This document shows, piece after piece, positions 22,071-28,538 of a stretch of 37,051 bases of DNA. The notes below the pieces were generated by a model. It did not search any database and was not told the origin of the DNA. It saw only the letters and a list, made by a program, of their open reading frames with translations. Source of the stretch: a virus. Within the stretch, counting starts at the first letter, position 1; each line of letters begins with the position of its first letter. The translations under genes were made by a program, and so were the position numbers. The DNA lies in IMG/VR virus record IMGVR_UViG_3300036985_001525, positions 1-37,051 of that record. One strand, given 5' to 3'.

Positions 22071-22976
22071 ATGGCTATTTCACGCGCACAGCTCCTTAAA
22101 GAGCTATTACCAGGTCTTAACGCATTATTCGGTTTAGAATATGCCCGTTACGGCGAAGAGCACCAAGAGATCTACGAAACTGAAACTTCAGAGCGTAGCT
22201 TCGAAGAAGAAACCAAATTGTCTGGCTTCTCTGCTGCACCAGTTAAAAACGAGGGTTCTGCCATCGCTTATGACAATGCACAAGAAGCATGGACTGCTCG
22301 ATACAACCACGAAACTATTGCTTTGGGCTTCAGCTTAACTGAAGAAGCTATCGAAGATAACTTGTATGACTCATTGTCTGCACGTTATACAAAAGCATTA
22401 GCTCGTGCTATGGCTTACACGAAACAAGTGAAAGCTGCAAGTGTATTGAACAACGGTTTTGACACAGACTACGCAGGTGGCGACGGCGCTGCATTGTTCT
22501 CAGCTACCCACACGTTAGTAGGTGGCGGTTCAAACAGCAACATCCCGACAACTCCAACAGACTTGAACGAAACTTCATTGGAAAATGCTGTTATTCAAAT
22601 CGCTGCTTGGACTGACGAGCGTGGCCTATTGATCGCTGCTAAACCTAAGAAATTGATTGTTCCACCAGCATTGCAATTTACCGCAACTCGCTTGTTGGAA
22701 ACTGAACTTCGTGTATCTACTGCTGATAACGATATCAACGCGATCAAAAACAATGGTTCTATCCCAGAAGGTTATACAATTAACCACTTCTTGACCGATA
22801 CGAATGCATGGTTCTTGACAACTGATGTTCCTAACGGCATGAAACACTTTGTTCGTACTCCATTGAGTCAATCTATGGACGGTGACTTTGACACCGGTAA
22901 CGTTCGCTATAAAGCCCGTGAGCGTTATTCATTCGGCTGGTCAGATCCATTAGGTATGTATGGTTCACAAGGCTAA
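22071..22976 (+). CDS. Major capsid protein (Mu gpT-like)
   Basis: This 301-aa protein begins MAISRAQLLKELLPGLNALF and continues with ETSERSFEEETKLSGFSAAP and IALGFSLTEEAIEDNLYD, the pattern of the Mu gpT-like major head subunit family within the HK97 fold. The C-terminus NVRYKARERYSFGWSDPLG is the usual ending of this family. AAGGAGATAAAAC precedes the ATG and a strong terminator follows the stop, consistent with the most abundant virion protein. Confidence 0.92.
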   Translation: MAISRAQLLKELLPGLNALFGLEYARYGEEHQEIYETETSERSFEEETKLSGFSAAPVKNEGSAIAYDNAQEAWTARYNHETIALGFSLTEEAIEDNLYDSLSARYTKALARAMAYTKQVKAASVLNNGFDTDYAGGDGAALFSATHTLVGGGSNSNIPTTPTDLNETSLENAVIQIAAWTDERGLLIAAKPKKLIVPPALQFTATRLLETELRVSTADNDINAIKNNGSIPEGYTINHFLTDTNAWFLTTDVPNGMKHFVRTPLSQSMDGDFDTGNVRYKARERYSFGWSDPLGMYGSQG

Positions 22977-22993
22977 GTTTTAGCTACGTGAGA

Positions 22994-23019
22994 TTAAGGG
23001 GACTTCGGTCCCCTTTTTT
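22994..23019 (+). terminator. Rho-independent terminator after capsid gene
   Basis: AAGGGGAC (22996-23003), a TTCG loop, GTCCCCTT (23008-23015) and a T run. It separates head-gene transcription from the pqqA island. Confidence 0.9.
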
Positions 23020-23069
23020 AATGGTTTTCTGTATTGTAACGTGTACAAAAAAGAGCAGAATGTAAACAC

Positions 23070-23086
23070 ATACACACGGTGTGTAT
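23070..23086 (+). promoter_or_regulatory. Palindrome overlapping a -10-like box upstream of pqqA
   Basis: ATACACAC-G-GTGTGTAT is a 17-bp palindrome whose right arm runs into TATAAA (23084-23089). The best -35 at 17 bp (TGTAAA, 23061-23066) matches only three of six. A regulated promoter or a leader hairpin is possible. AGGAG follows at 23094-23098. Confidence 0.4.
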
Positions 23087-23107
23087 AAAAAACAGGAGAA
23101 TTTGAAC

Positions 23108-23179
23108 ATGTGGACTACACCAGCAGCAACAGAAATGCGTTTTGGTTTTGAAGTAACTATGTACGTAATGAACAAATAA
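23108..23179 (+). CDS. pqqA: PqqA: PQQ precursor peptide (phage-encoded)
   Basis: This 23-residue peptide begins MWTTPAATEM, continues RFGFEVTMY and ends VMNK. PqqA is the substrate from which PQQ is built: the radical SAM enzyme PqqE, with chaperone PqqD, cross-links the Glu and Tyr of the E-x-x-x-Y motif, and later Pqq enzymes finish the cofactor. Here the residues are E15 and Y19, within the R-x-G-F-E-V-T-M-Y core, and the N-terminal W-T-x-P and total length match classical PqqA. ACAGGAGAATTTGAAC provides the ribosome binding site. The gene is flanked by terminators on both sides and has no other pqq gene near it, so it would rely on host PqqB-E. It is on the plus strand between the capsid gene and an HNH gene. 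Confidence 0.93.
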   Translation: MWTTPAATEMRFGFEVTMYVMNK

Positions 23180-23190
23180 GTTATAATACC

Positions 23191-23283
23191 TATGGGTCTG
23201 ACCCAAGAGTTACCCGTAGGGTAGCGAACCCCCCTAATGATTTCGATTATTAGGTGCAAACCCCTTCGGGGGTTTTGCTTTTT
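23191..23283 (+). ncRNA. Four-hairpin structured RNA downstream of pqqA
   Basis: In 93 bases four hairpins follow one another: GGGTC-T-GACCC (23194-23204), TACCC-GTA-GGGTA (23211-23223), a 9-bp stem with a TTCG loop (23233-23254, one G-U pair), and the terminator stem. GGGT of the first and ACCC of the second can also pair, as can the C run at 23229-23234 with the G run at 23268-23272, so alternative folds exist. A TATAAT box lies just upstream (23182-23187) but its -35 is poor. It may be the 3' untranslated end of the pqqA message or a separate small RNA. I do not recognise an RNA family. Confidence 0.45.
23256..23283 (+). terminator. Rho-independent terminator of pqqA transcript
   Basis: GCAAACCCC (23256-23264), TTCG loop, GGGGTTTTGC (23269-23278, one extra T) and five T. 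It ends the pqqA message before the convergent HNH gene. Confidence 0.85.
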
Positions 23284-23370
23284 CAGGCGGTTAAGCCGAC
23301 ACTAGAGGATGTAGTAAGTAACGAGTTTTTCGGCTTTCTGCGTTACATGTAACAACTACCAAATCTACGC
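23284..23370. other. Convergent gap between pqqA terminator and HNH gene
   Basis: No gene. It contains AAGCCGA (23293-23299) complementary to TCGGCTT (23330-23336) and the 12-bp palindrome GTTACATGTAAC (23342-23353). The palindrome has a different base order from the GTAACA-N-TGTTAC sites and I do not count it with them. Confidence 0.4.
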
Positions 23371-23742
23371 CTACTTCTCTGTAATTTGACCCGCCTTTAA
23401 TTGGCGTTCTTCGTGGTGGTGCTTGCGGTGGCAGTTGGCGCATAGTACTATGCACTTTGATTCTATTTCTTCCCTTGCTACCTTATAAGCTCCATTCTGA
23501 GCTAGTTCGCTTATTTTTCTATTAGCTGGGTCTTTTACTAAGTGGTGAAAATCTAATGCAGCTGGGTGGTTCTCACCACAGTTAACGCAGGCTAATGTAG
23601 CTTTGTAAGCTTCCCATTGGGCACGTTTCTTTATCTTACCTAGTCTAACACGCTCTATTTGGGCTGGCTTATTATTATCATAATGCTTCTTTGAATATAT
23701 CTTTGCTTTGGCTTTTCTAACCGCCGGATCTTTAAATGGCAT
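23371..23742 (-). CDS. HNH endonuclease, opposite strand
   Basis: This 123-aa protein begins with a basic helical region (MPFKDPAVRKAKAKIYSKKH). The nuclease has CVNCG (C52, C55), FHHLV (H66, H67) and CANCHRKHH (C101, C104, H105), a zinc-stabilised HNH motif. It is a free-standing gene of homing-endonuclease type. It is the only gene on the minus strand within the late block, lies next to pqqA, and has a poor ribosome binding site. Its N-terminus resembles that of the HNH protein at 28,539 (MP-x-KDP), so the two may share an origin. Confidence 0.88.
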   Translation of the reverse strand: MPFKDPAVRKAKAKIYSKKHYDNNKPAQIERVRLGKIKKRAQWEAYKATLACVNCGENHPAALDFHHLVKDPANRKISELAQNGAYKVAREEIESKCIVLCANCHRKHHHEERQLKAGQITEK

Positions 23743-23760
23743 AAATATCTCAACAAATAG

Positions 23761-23789
23761 TTGACGAACCTCTAATATAATAGTATAAA
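23761..23789 (+). promoter_or_regulatory. Sigma70-like promoter for the second late unit
   Basis: TTGACG (23761-23766), a 17-bp spacer and TATAAA (23784-23789). The leader then has CATACAG (23816-23822) complementary to CTGTATG (23848-23854) before the ribosome binding site CAAGGAATTC of the gene at 23,884. It restarts late transcription after the pqqA/HNH island. Confidence 0.7.
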
Positions 23790-23883
23790 GACAATACGTC
23801 TAGGAATATTTTACTCATACAGACAGACCTAGCTGACGTTATAGAGACTGTATGAGGATGTGCTATAACACAAGGAATTCATC

Positions 23884-24486
23884 ATGGCAAAAACCACGTT
23901 CAGCGGCCCAGTCGCGTCTTTAAATGGCTTTATCGGCGGTACAGCAACAGATCCAATCGTTGTAACCACTGCTCAAAACATCAACTCTTCATACGCTACT
24001 ACAACAGCTACATCTGGTGATACACGCTTAGCTTATGACAAATTAACATTCGCAGGTGCTGGTGCTGGTGAAACACTACGTGCATTCTCAGTAGTAACAG
24101 GCGACCAAGGTGCTGGCCAAACAACAAACGGTGCACACATCTCTACAGAAGTTAACTCAGGTGGTTCAATCTCAGGCGCAGCAAACGCTGTACGTGCAAC
24201 CCTAGGCGGTACTGAGGCTTCTCCAGGCGGTACTTTAGCAGTATTGCAACTAGACACTAACTACACAGTTAACGTAGGTCTTCCAGCTACATCTTCATTT
24301 ATTCGTGTAACTGATTCAGGTTCAGCTACTGGCGAAGTTAATACATTAATCAACATCGAAGCTGGTCCAGCGGCTACAGTTGCTCCAACAGCTAGTGCAG
24401 TGGCAGCGTCCCCATCAAAAGTACTTAAAGTGATGATTGGTGGTACAGCCTACTACATCCCAGCATACGCTTCATTTACTGGCTAA
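23884..24486 (+). CDS. Virion structural protein, probable decoration (200 aa)
   Basis: It begins MAKTTFSGPVASLNGFIGGT and is rich in Gly, Ala, Thr and Ser with a predicted all-beta fold. The C-terminus ends VLKVMIGGTAYYIPAYASFTG, a pattern typical of phage structural or decoration proteins in which a short beta strand exits at the end. It is the first gene after a strong promoter, followed by a GC-rich hairpin, which implies high expression. No catalytic motif. Confidence 0.72.
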   Translation: MAKTTFSGPVASLNGFIGGTATDPIVVTTAQNINSSYATTTATSGDTRLAYDKLTFAGAGAGETLRAFSVVTGDQGAGQTTNGAHISTEVNSGGSISGAANAVRATLGGTEASPGGTLAVLQLDTNYTVNVGLPATSSFIRVTDSGSATGEVNTLINIEAGPAATVAPTASAVAASPSKVLKVMIGGTAYYIPAYASFTG

Positions 24487-24494
24487 TTAATCTT

Positions 24495-24512
24495 GGGGCT
24501 TCGGCCCCTCTT
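24495..24512 (+). terminator. Weak terminator-like hairpin
   Basis: GGGGC, TTCG loop, GCCCC (24495-24508) followed by only TCTTATA. The T run is poor, so it may be an attenuator or mRNA stabiliser that reduces read-through into the next gene. Confidence 0.5.
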
Positions 24513-24532
24513 ATAATCTAAGGAGATTAATT

Positions 24533-25048
24533 ATGGCAATGCAATATGATGTAAAGCAGGCGCACCTAAACTCTAGCGGCTATTTTGTAAACTACCCAGT
24601 ACGGGTTAAAGGTGTATCTTATTTAGGCAGCAATACCGCAGGGTATGTTGTTTTATTTGATACTTCTGCAGTTCCTGTAACGGCTAGTGTAACTTACGCT
24701 CAAAGTGGTAATACTGTAACAGTAACCAAAACAGCTCACGGGCTTAGTACTGGGGATACTGTAGGTATTCATTTTGAAGCTAACGGTTCAGGCATTTCTG
24801 CAACTGACGGTACTTACACCATCACAAGAACAGGCGCAGATACATTTACACTTACTGATATCAACTCACGCACAATTACAAGCACTGCGGCAATCTATGC
24901 TGTAGGTAGATGGCTAATGACATACGAAACGGCTGCTGGCGATTTGTACAACAACGTTCCGTTTGTTCCAGGTGAGGGAGTACGCGCAGTAAATGGCGTA
25001 TATGCACAAATATCTAATGTAGCAGCAGCACAAATCTATTATGGCTAA
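24533..25048 (+). CDS. Virion protein with repeat-type beta domain (171 aa)
   Basis: The middle (VTYAQSGNTVTVTKTAHGLS, then GDTVGIHFEANG and GTYTITRTGADTFTLTDINS) matches the small beta domain found repeatedly in phage tail and capsid proteins, sometimes annotated as ubiquitin-activating-enzyme E1 FCCH-like. It is flanked by conserved N- and C-terminal strands. It is likely a surface structural protein. AAGGAGATTAATT precedes the ATG. Confidence 0.7.
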   Translation: MAMQYDVKQAHLNSSGYFVNYPVRVKGVSYLGSNTAGYVVLFDTSAVPVTASVTYAQSGNTVTVTKTAHGLSTGDTVGIHFEANGSGISATDGTYTITRTGADTFTLTDINSRTITSTAAIYAVGRWLMTYETAAGDLYNNVPFVPGEGVRAVNGVYAQISNVAAAQIYYG

Positions 25049-25295
25049 GAAGAACCCATCATTAGCAGTCGGTCGTGGTGAGAAATTACCAGTCTCGAAA
25101 GGGGCTGGGCTCACTGCTAAAGGTCGTGCCAAGTACAACAAAGCAACGGGGTCTAACCTAAAAGCCCCACAACCAGAAGGTGGTCCACGCAAGAAATCAT
25201 TCTGTGCACGTATGTCAGGAATGCCGGGCCCTATGAAAGATGAAAAAGGCCGCCCTACAAGGAAAGCCGCCTCACTAAAAAGGTGGAAATGTTAA
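25041..25295 (+). CDS. Basic small phage protein, DUF6321-like (84 aa)
   Basis: It starts MAKKNPSLAVGRGEKLPVSK and includes GLTAKGRAKYNKATGSNLKA followed by PQPEGGPRKKSFCARMSG, a pattern I recall from a conserved small protein in many phages (DUF6321-type). It is very basic, so it may bind DNA or RNA. It overlaps the preceding gene by eight bases. The function is not established. Confidence 0.8.
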   Translation: MAKKNPSLAVGRGEKLPVSKGAGLTAKGRAKYNKATGSNLKAPQPEGGPRKKSFCARMSGMPGPMKDEKGRPTRKAASLKRWKC

Positions 25296-25513
25296 TGTTT
25301 AAACACGTAAATGATATTAATGAGCACACGAAGCACATAATGGATTGGACTTCTATAGGTTTGGTAGTAGGGTCACTCTATCAACTTCTTCCTTCAATTG
25401 CTGCGTTATTCTCAATTGGTTGGTATTCAATCCGTATCTGGGAATCTAAAACAGTACAAGGTTGGGTTAAGGCAATCAAAGCTAAATTTAAAAAGCAAGC
25501 AGATGCCAAGTAG
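25295..25513 (+). CDS. Putative holin-like membrane protein (72 aa)
   Basis: I chose the ATG at 25295 that overlaps the upstream stop (TAATG); in-frame ATGs at 25283 and 25289 would add two to four residues. Residues about 18-48 (DWTSIGLVVGSLYQLLPSIA then ALFSIGWYSIRIW) form two short membrane segments around a proline, followed by a basic tail (KAIKAKFKKQADAK). This is class II holin-like topology, but no endolysin is adjacent, so the lysis role is tentative. Confidence 0.55.
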   Translation: MFKHVNDINEHTKHIMDWTSIGLVVGSLYQLLPSIAALFSIGWYSIRIWESKTVQGWVKAIKAKFKKQADAK

Positions 25514-25841
25514 TTCTAAAAAACAACGTAACTTCATGGCGGCAGCTGCGCATAACCCAGCCTTCGCTAAAAAAGTAGGCATACCTACCAAGGTTGCTAA
25601 AGAGTTTAATCAAGCCGATAAAGGCAAAAAATTTGTAGGAGGCGGTATGGCTAAAGAAAACAGTAAAATGGATATGGCGCAAGACAAAAAAATGGCTAAA
25701 AAGGCTATTGGTATGCACGATAAACAATTACATGGTGGCAAAAAAACTGACCTAACTAAGCTTAAAGGTGGCGGCTGCACTAAAATGGCTAAAGGCGGCG
25801 GTATTGAGAAAAAAGGTAAAACCAAAGGACGGATAATCTAA
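25503..25841 (+). CDS. Basic phage protein with C-terminal tag (112 aa)
   Basis: I chose ATG 25503 (MPSSSKKQRNFMAAAAHNPA), which overlaps the holin-like gene; the longer frame extends through that gene. The N-terminal SKKQRNFM-x(n)-FAKK segment is a familiar phage motif. The C-terminus is Gly/Lys-rich and ends GGGIEKKGKTKGRII, the first of a series of similar tails. It is probably a virion-associated DNA- or membrane-binding protein; the function is unknown. Confidence 0.72.
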   Translation: MPSSSKKQRNFMAAAAHNPAFAKKVGIPTKVAKEFNQADKGKKFVGGGMAKENSKMDMAQDKKMAKKAIGMHDKQLHGGKKTDLTKLKGGGCTKMAKGGGIEKKGKTKGRII

Positions 25842-26260
25842 TGGCTAAGAAATTTGGAGAACCTGGGGATAACCTAGTACAGGGCGCTGGTAGGTTTGGG
25901 GGTAGTACCGGTGCAGGTAGGTCTATGGGTAGTGGCTCTGACTCACGTGCGGATATAGCTAAACTGAATCAAGAATACAAAGATTACATGTCGGGGTTAC
26001 GAAAAGAACGAGGGATGAAAGGGACTAACCCAATAGAACCTAAAAAAGCTGAACCCCTTACTAAAGAACAAATGCGGGCACGTGATAGGGCTAATGCAGA
26101 GGTACAGAAACAACTTCCTAGAACCCCACGTAGTCGCGGTGCATTAATTGATGACGTTGCAGAAGAGCTACCGTTTAAAAAAGGCGGTAAAGTATCATCA
26201 GCATCTAAACGTGCAGACGGCTGCGCTACTAAAGGTAAAACCAAAGGACGAATAGTATAA
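25841..26260 (+). CDS. Tagged small virion-type protein (139 aa)
   Basis: The ATG overlaps the preceding stop. The N-terminus is Gly-rich (MAKKFGEPGDNLVQGAGRFG) and the middle charged and helical. The C-terminal tag is FKKGGKVSSASKRADGCATK followed by GKTKGRIV and is shared with its neighbours. No known domain was recognised. Confidence 0.65.
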   Translation: MAKKFGEPGDNLVQGAGRFGGSTGAGRSMGSGSDSRADIAKLNQEYKDYMSGLRKERGMKGTNPIEPKKAEPLTKEQMRARDRANAEVQKQLPRTPRSRGALIDDVAEELPFKKGGKVSSASKRADGCATKGKTKGRIV

Positions 26261-26262
26261 TT

Positions 26263-26847
26263 ATGAAAGACTACGACGTATGGGATAAGTATCAAGCTGA
26301 CAAAGCCGCTGATAAAAAAGCTAAAGAACAAGCTAAGTACGAGGCGGGTAAACGTGCGCTAGATTCTAAGTACGACCAACAAAAGAAATCCGAAGAGATT
26401 GCTAAAGCTGCTAAAATAAAAATGGCTAAGGATGCAGTCGAATCACATCGTCGTGCGGGCAATCTTGCTGGGGGTACGCCACAATATGTTAAAGATAACG
26501 AGGCTCGTATCAAAGCTTATGAAGCTAAGGAAAAGGATAAAAAACCCAAGGCTAAGGCAGAATACAAAATGCCTAAGTCAACTACTCCTGATATGGATAC
26601 GTCACAAGGTACGTACGGTTCAGCTAGTGGCGAGTCAGGTCCTTCTATGGGTCGTGTAATAAAAGCTGAAAAGGCCGAAACAGCGCCAATCGAAGAAAGA
26701 AGTTGGTCAAGCGAAGAAGTAAGTACGCCTAAAGAAGAATCAAGGTTTAGTTCTAGCAATCCTATGGGCATGAAAAAAGGCGGTAAAGTTTCTTCAGCAT
26801 CTAGACGCGCAGATGGTTGCGCAATACGTGGCAAAACGAGGGCATAA
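26263..26847 (+). CDS. Tagged helical protein (194 aa)
   Basis: A long, Lys/Ala/Glu-rich helical N-terminal half (MKDYDVWDKYQADKAADKKA and on) is followed by a Ser-rich stretch and the tag MKKGGKVSSASRRADGCAIR-GKTRA. The tag stops at RGKTRA, five or so residues shorter than in the neighbours, where GRIV/GKVV would follow. The rest is low-complexity and I do not recognise it. Confidence 0.62.
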   Translation: MKDYDVWDKYQADKAADKKAKEQAKYEAGKRALDSKYDQQKKSEEIAKAAKIKMAKDAVESHRRAGNLAGGTPQYVKDNEARIKAYEAKEKDKKPKAKAEYKMPKSTTPDMDTSQGTYGSASGESGPSMGRVIKAEKAETAPIEERSWSSEEVSTPKEESRFSSSNPMGMKKGGKVSSASRRADGCAIRGKTRA

Positions 26848-26849
26848 TT

Positions 26850-27110
26850 ATGGCAAATAAGAAAATAGAAGCGTGGGAAGCTGAAGTAGACAATGGGTCT
26901 GCAACACCTACACCAAAAGTAAAGAAACCTACCTCTAAACTTCCACCGGAAGCAGAATACGATGGCCCTCCAAAAGATTCGAAGGGTAGAGATATAAACC
27001 CACGCCCATACAAAAAAGGTGGCTGTGTAAAAATGGCTAAAGGCGGTTCAGCTTCATCTCGTGCAGACGGCTGTGCTCAGCGCGGTAAAACACGCGGTAA
27101 AGTGGTTTAG
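26850..27110 (+). CDS. Tagged small protein (86 aa)
   Basis: I chose ATG 26850 (MANKKIEAWEAEVDNGSATP), two bases after the previous stop. The middle is Pro/Lys-rich. The C-terminus holds YKKGGCVKMAKGGSASSRAD then GCAQRGKTRGKVV, the fullest version of the shared tag. The function is unknown. Confidence 0.65.
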   Translation: MANKKIEAWEAEVDNGSATPTPKVKKPTSKLPPEAEYDGPPKDSKGRDINPRPYKKGGCVKMAKGGSASSRADGCAQRGKTRGKVV

Positions 27111-27119
27111 GGGAACAAT

Positions 27120-27428
27120 ATGAGAGCTTCTCGCGGAATGGGCGCAATAGCCCCAAGTAAAATGCCTAAGGCTAAAACCATTGTGCGTAAGGATAAGCCT
27201 CAGTTTGTTAAAGAGTATAAAAAAGGTGGCCAGATAAAAATGCTTGCCGAAGGCGGTGAGTCTAAGGTCAATCAGGCTGGTAACTATACTAAACCTAGCA
27301 AACGCAAAGCGTTATTTAACAGCATTAAAGCTTCTGCCACACACGGCACCGGTGCAGGCCAATGGTCTGCAAGGAAAGCACAACTACTAGCTAAGAAGTA
27401 TAAAGAGTCAGGTGGCGGCTACAAGTGA
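27120..27428 (+). CDS. Conserved small phage protein (102 aa)
   Basis: RGMGAIAPSKMPKAK near the N-terminus, KKGGQIKMLAEGGESKVNQA in the middle and GAGQWSARKAQLLAKKYKES at the end follow a pattern I recall from a conserved small protein in many phages. GTHGTGAGQWSARKAQ-type ends point to a fixed domain of unknown function. It is basic. GGGGAACAAT before the ATG gives a fair ribosome binding site. Probably virion-associated. Confidence 0.75.
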   Translation: MRASRGMGAIAPSKMPKAKTIVRKDKPQFVKEYKKGGQIKMLAEGGESKVNQAGNYTKPSKRKALFNSIKASATHGTGAGQWSARKAQLLAKKYKESGGGYK

Positions 27429-27676
27429 GTGCATTAGCTAAAAGTCAGAGGTCTTTAAAAGCTTGGGGCGACCAGAAATGGACTACTAAGTCAGGCAAGA
27501 AATCATCTGAGACAGGCGAACGCTACCTGCCAGAAAAGGCAATAAAAGCATTGACCCCTGCAGAATATGCAGCGACAACCAAAGCAAAACGAGAAGGCAA
27601 GGCAAGCGGCAAACAGTTCGTAGCCCAGCCTGCTAAGATTAAAAGCAAGGTTAAGCCCTATAGAAAGGTAAAATGA
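27425..27676 (+). CDS. DUF5872-like basic protein (83 aa)
   Basis: A GTG start overlapping the previous stop (GTGA) is chosen because the conserved part begins immediately: SLKAWGDQKWTTKSGKKSSE then TGERYLPEKAIKALTPAEYA. This sequence type occurs in phages and some bacteria (DUF5872-like). It is very basic, so nucleic-acid binding is plausible. No function is established. Confidence 0.75.
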   Translation: MSALAKSQRSLKAWGDQKWTTKSGKKSSETGERYLPEKAIKALTPAEYAATTKAKREGKASGKQFVAQPAKIKSKVKPYRKVK

Positions 27677-27798
27677 TGCATTTATTTAGCGTTGGATTGA
27701 TATGTGGTTTTGCAGTAGGGATTCAATTCGAGCAAGTAGAGAGCAACAATTACGTTATAATAAGCGTAGGCATATTTGACGTAGTAATTATTTGGTAA
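27673..27798 (+). CDS. Small membrane-type protein (41 aa)
   Basis: The frame starts at ATG 27673, overlapping the previous stop (ATGA), with AAAGGTAAA upstream. It reads MMHLFSVGLICGFAVGIQFE, then a polar linker and a second hydrophobic stretch NYVIISVGIFDVVIIW. Both halves are hydrophobic, so it may span the membrane twice or lie in it. I do not recognise the family. Confidence 0.6.
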   Translation: MMHLFSVGLICGFAVGIQFEQVESNNYVIISVGIFDVVIIW

Positions 27799-27804
27799 AA
27801 ACAT

Positions 27805-28533
27805 ATGACAACTACGGGTACCGCAGTATTTAATTTAGAAGTTAATGACCTCATTGAAGAGGCGTTTGAGCGTTGTGGCAAAGAGCTGCGTACTGGCTAT
27901 GACTTCCGTACTGCTCGTCGTTCCATGAACTTACTTACTATTGAGTGGGCAAACCGTGGTATTAACCTATGGACAATCGAAGAAGGCTTTATCCCGCTAG
28001 TGCAGGGTCAGATTGTTTACGACCTACCAGTAGATACCATTGACTTATTAGACCAAGTAACCCGTACAGGTACAGGCCAAAACCAACAAGACTTAAATAT
28101 AAATAGAATCAGTGAATCAACCTATTCTACAATACCGAACAAAAACACAACAGGTCGCCCTATTCAGGTATGGATTAATCGTCAGTCAGGTGCTACAACG
28201 CCCGATGGAATTAACTACCCAACCATTAACGTATGGCCTGCACCAGACCAAGGTACACTAGAACAACCGTACTACAGATTCGTTTATTGGCGCATGCGTC
28301 GTATTCAAGATGCAGGTACAGGTATTACAACCCAAGACATTCCATTCCGCTTCTTAACATGCATGGTTGCAGGTCTAGCTTATTATTTGAGCATGAAGTT
28401 ACCTGATGTGCCTATGGACCGAGTAGTTGGGTTGAAACAAGAATACGAACAGCAGTTCCAGTTAGCCGCTGAAGAGGACCGTGAAAAAGCTAATGTGCGC
28501 TTTGTGCCTCGTAGCATGAACTACTATAGGTAA
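27805..28533 (+). CDS. Head-tail connector/adaptor-type protein (242 aa)
   Basis: After MTTTGTAVFNLEVNDLIEEA the protein reads FERCGKELRTGYDFRTARRS and MNLLTIEWANRGINLWTIEE, a pattern I recall from a conserved podovirus-type structural protein. The C-terminus PFRFLTCMVAGLAYYLSMKL followed by a long helix (EYEQQFQLAAEEDREK) is typical of head-tail adaptors. A gp4-like connector is the most likely role. Confidence 0.72.
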   Translation: MTTTGTAVFNLEVNDLIEEAFERCGKELRTGYDFRTARRSMNLLTIEWANRGINLWTIEEGFIPLVQGQIVYDLPVDTIDLLDQVTRTGTGQNQQDLNINRISESTYSTIPNKNTTGRPIQVWINRQSGATTPDGINYPTINVWPAPDQGTLEQPYYRFVYWRMRRIQDAGTGITTQDIPFRFLTCMVAGLAYYLSMKLPDVPMDRVVGLKQEYEQQFQLAAEEDREKANVRFVPRSMNYYR

Positions 28534-28538
28534 GTACA

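Noticed and set aside
22984-23259. Minus-strand open frames opposite pqqA
   Set aside because: They run through the capsid terminator and the hairpin cluster, have low-complexity content and no ribosome binding site. The plus-strand PqqA frame explains the region far better.
23191-23283. tRNA gene
   Set aside because: The region has several hairpins and a TTCGATT string, but no seven-base acceptor stem, no valid T arm around that string and no CCA-like end can be drawn.
23342-23353. Tenth copy of the regulatory palindrome
   Set aside because: GTTACATGTAAC has the half-sites in the opposite order to GTAACA-N-TGTTAC and has no central base, so it is a different sequence.
23371-23742. HNH gene as part of a group I intron interrupting the capsid gene
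   Set aside because: The capsid reading frame is complete and closed by a terminator before the island, and the HNH gene is on the other strand. It is free-standing.
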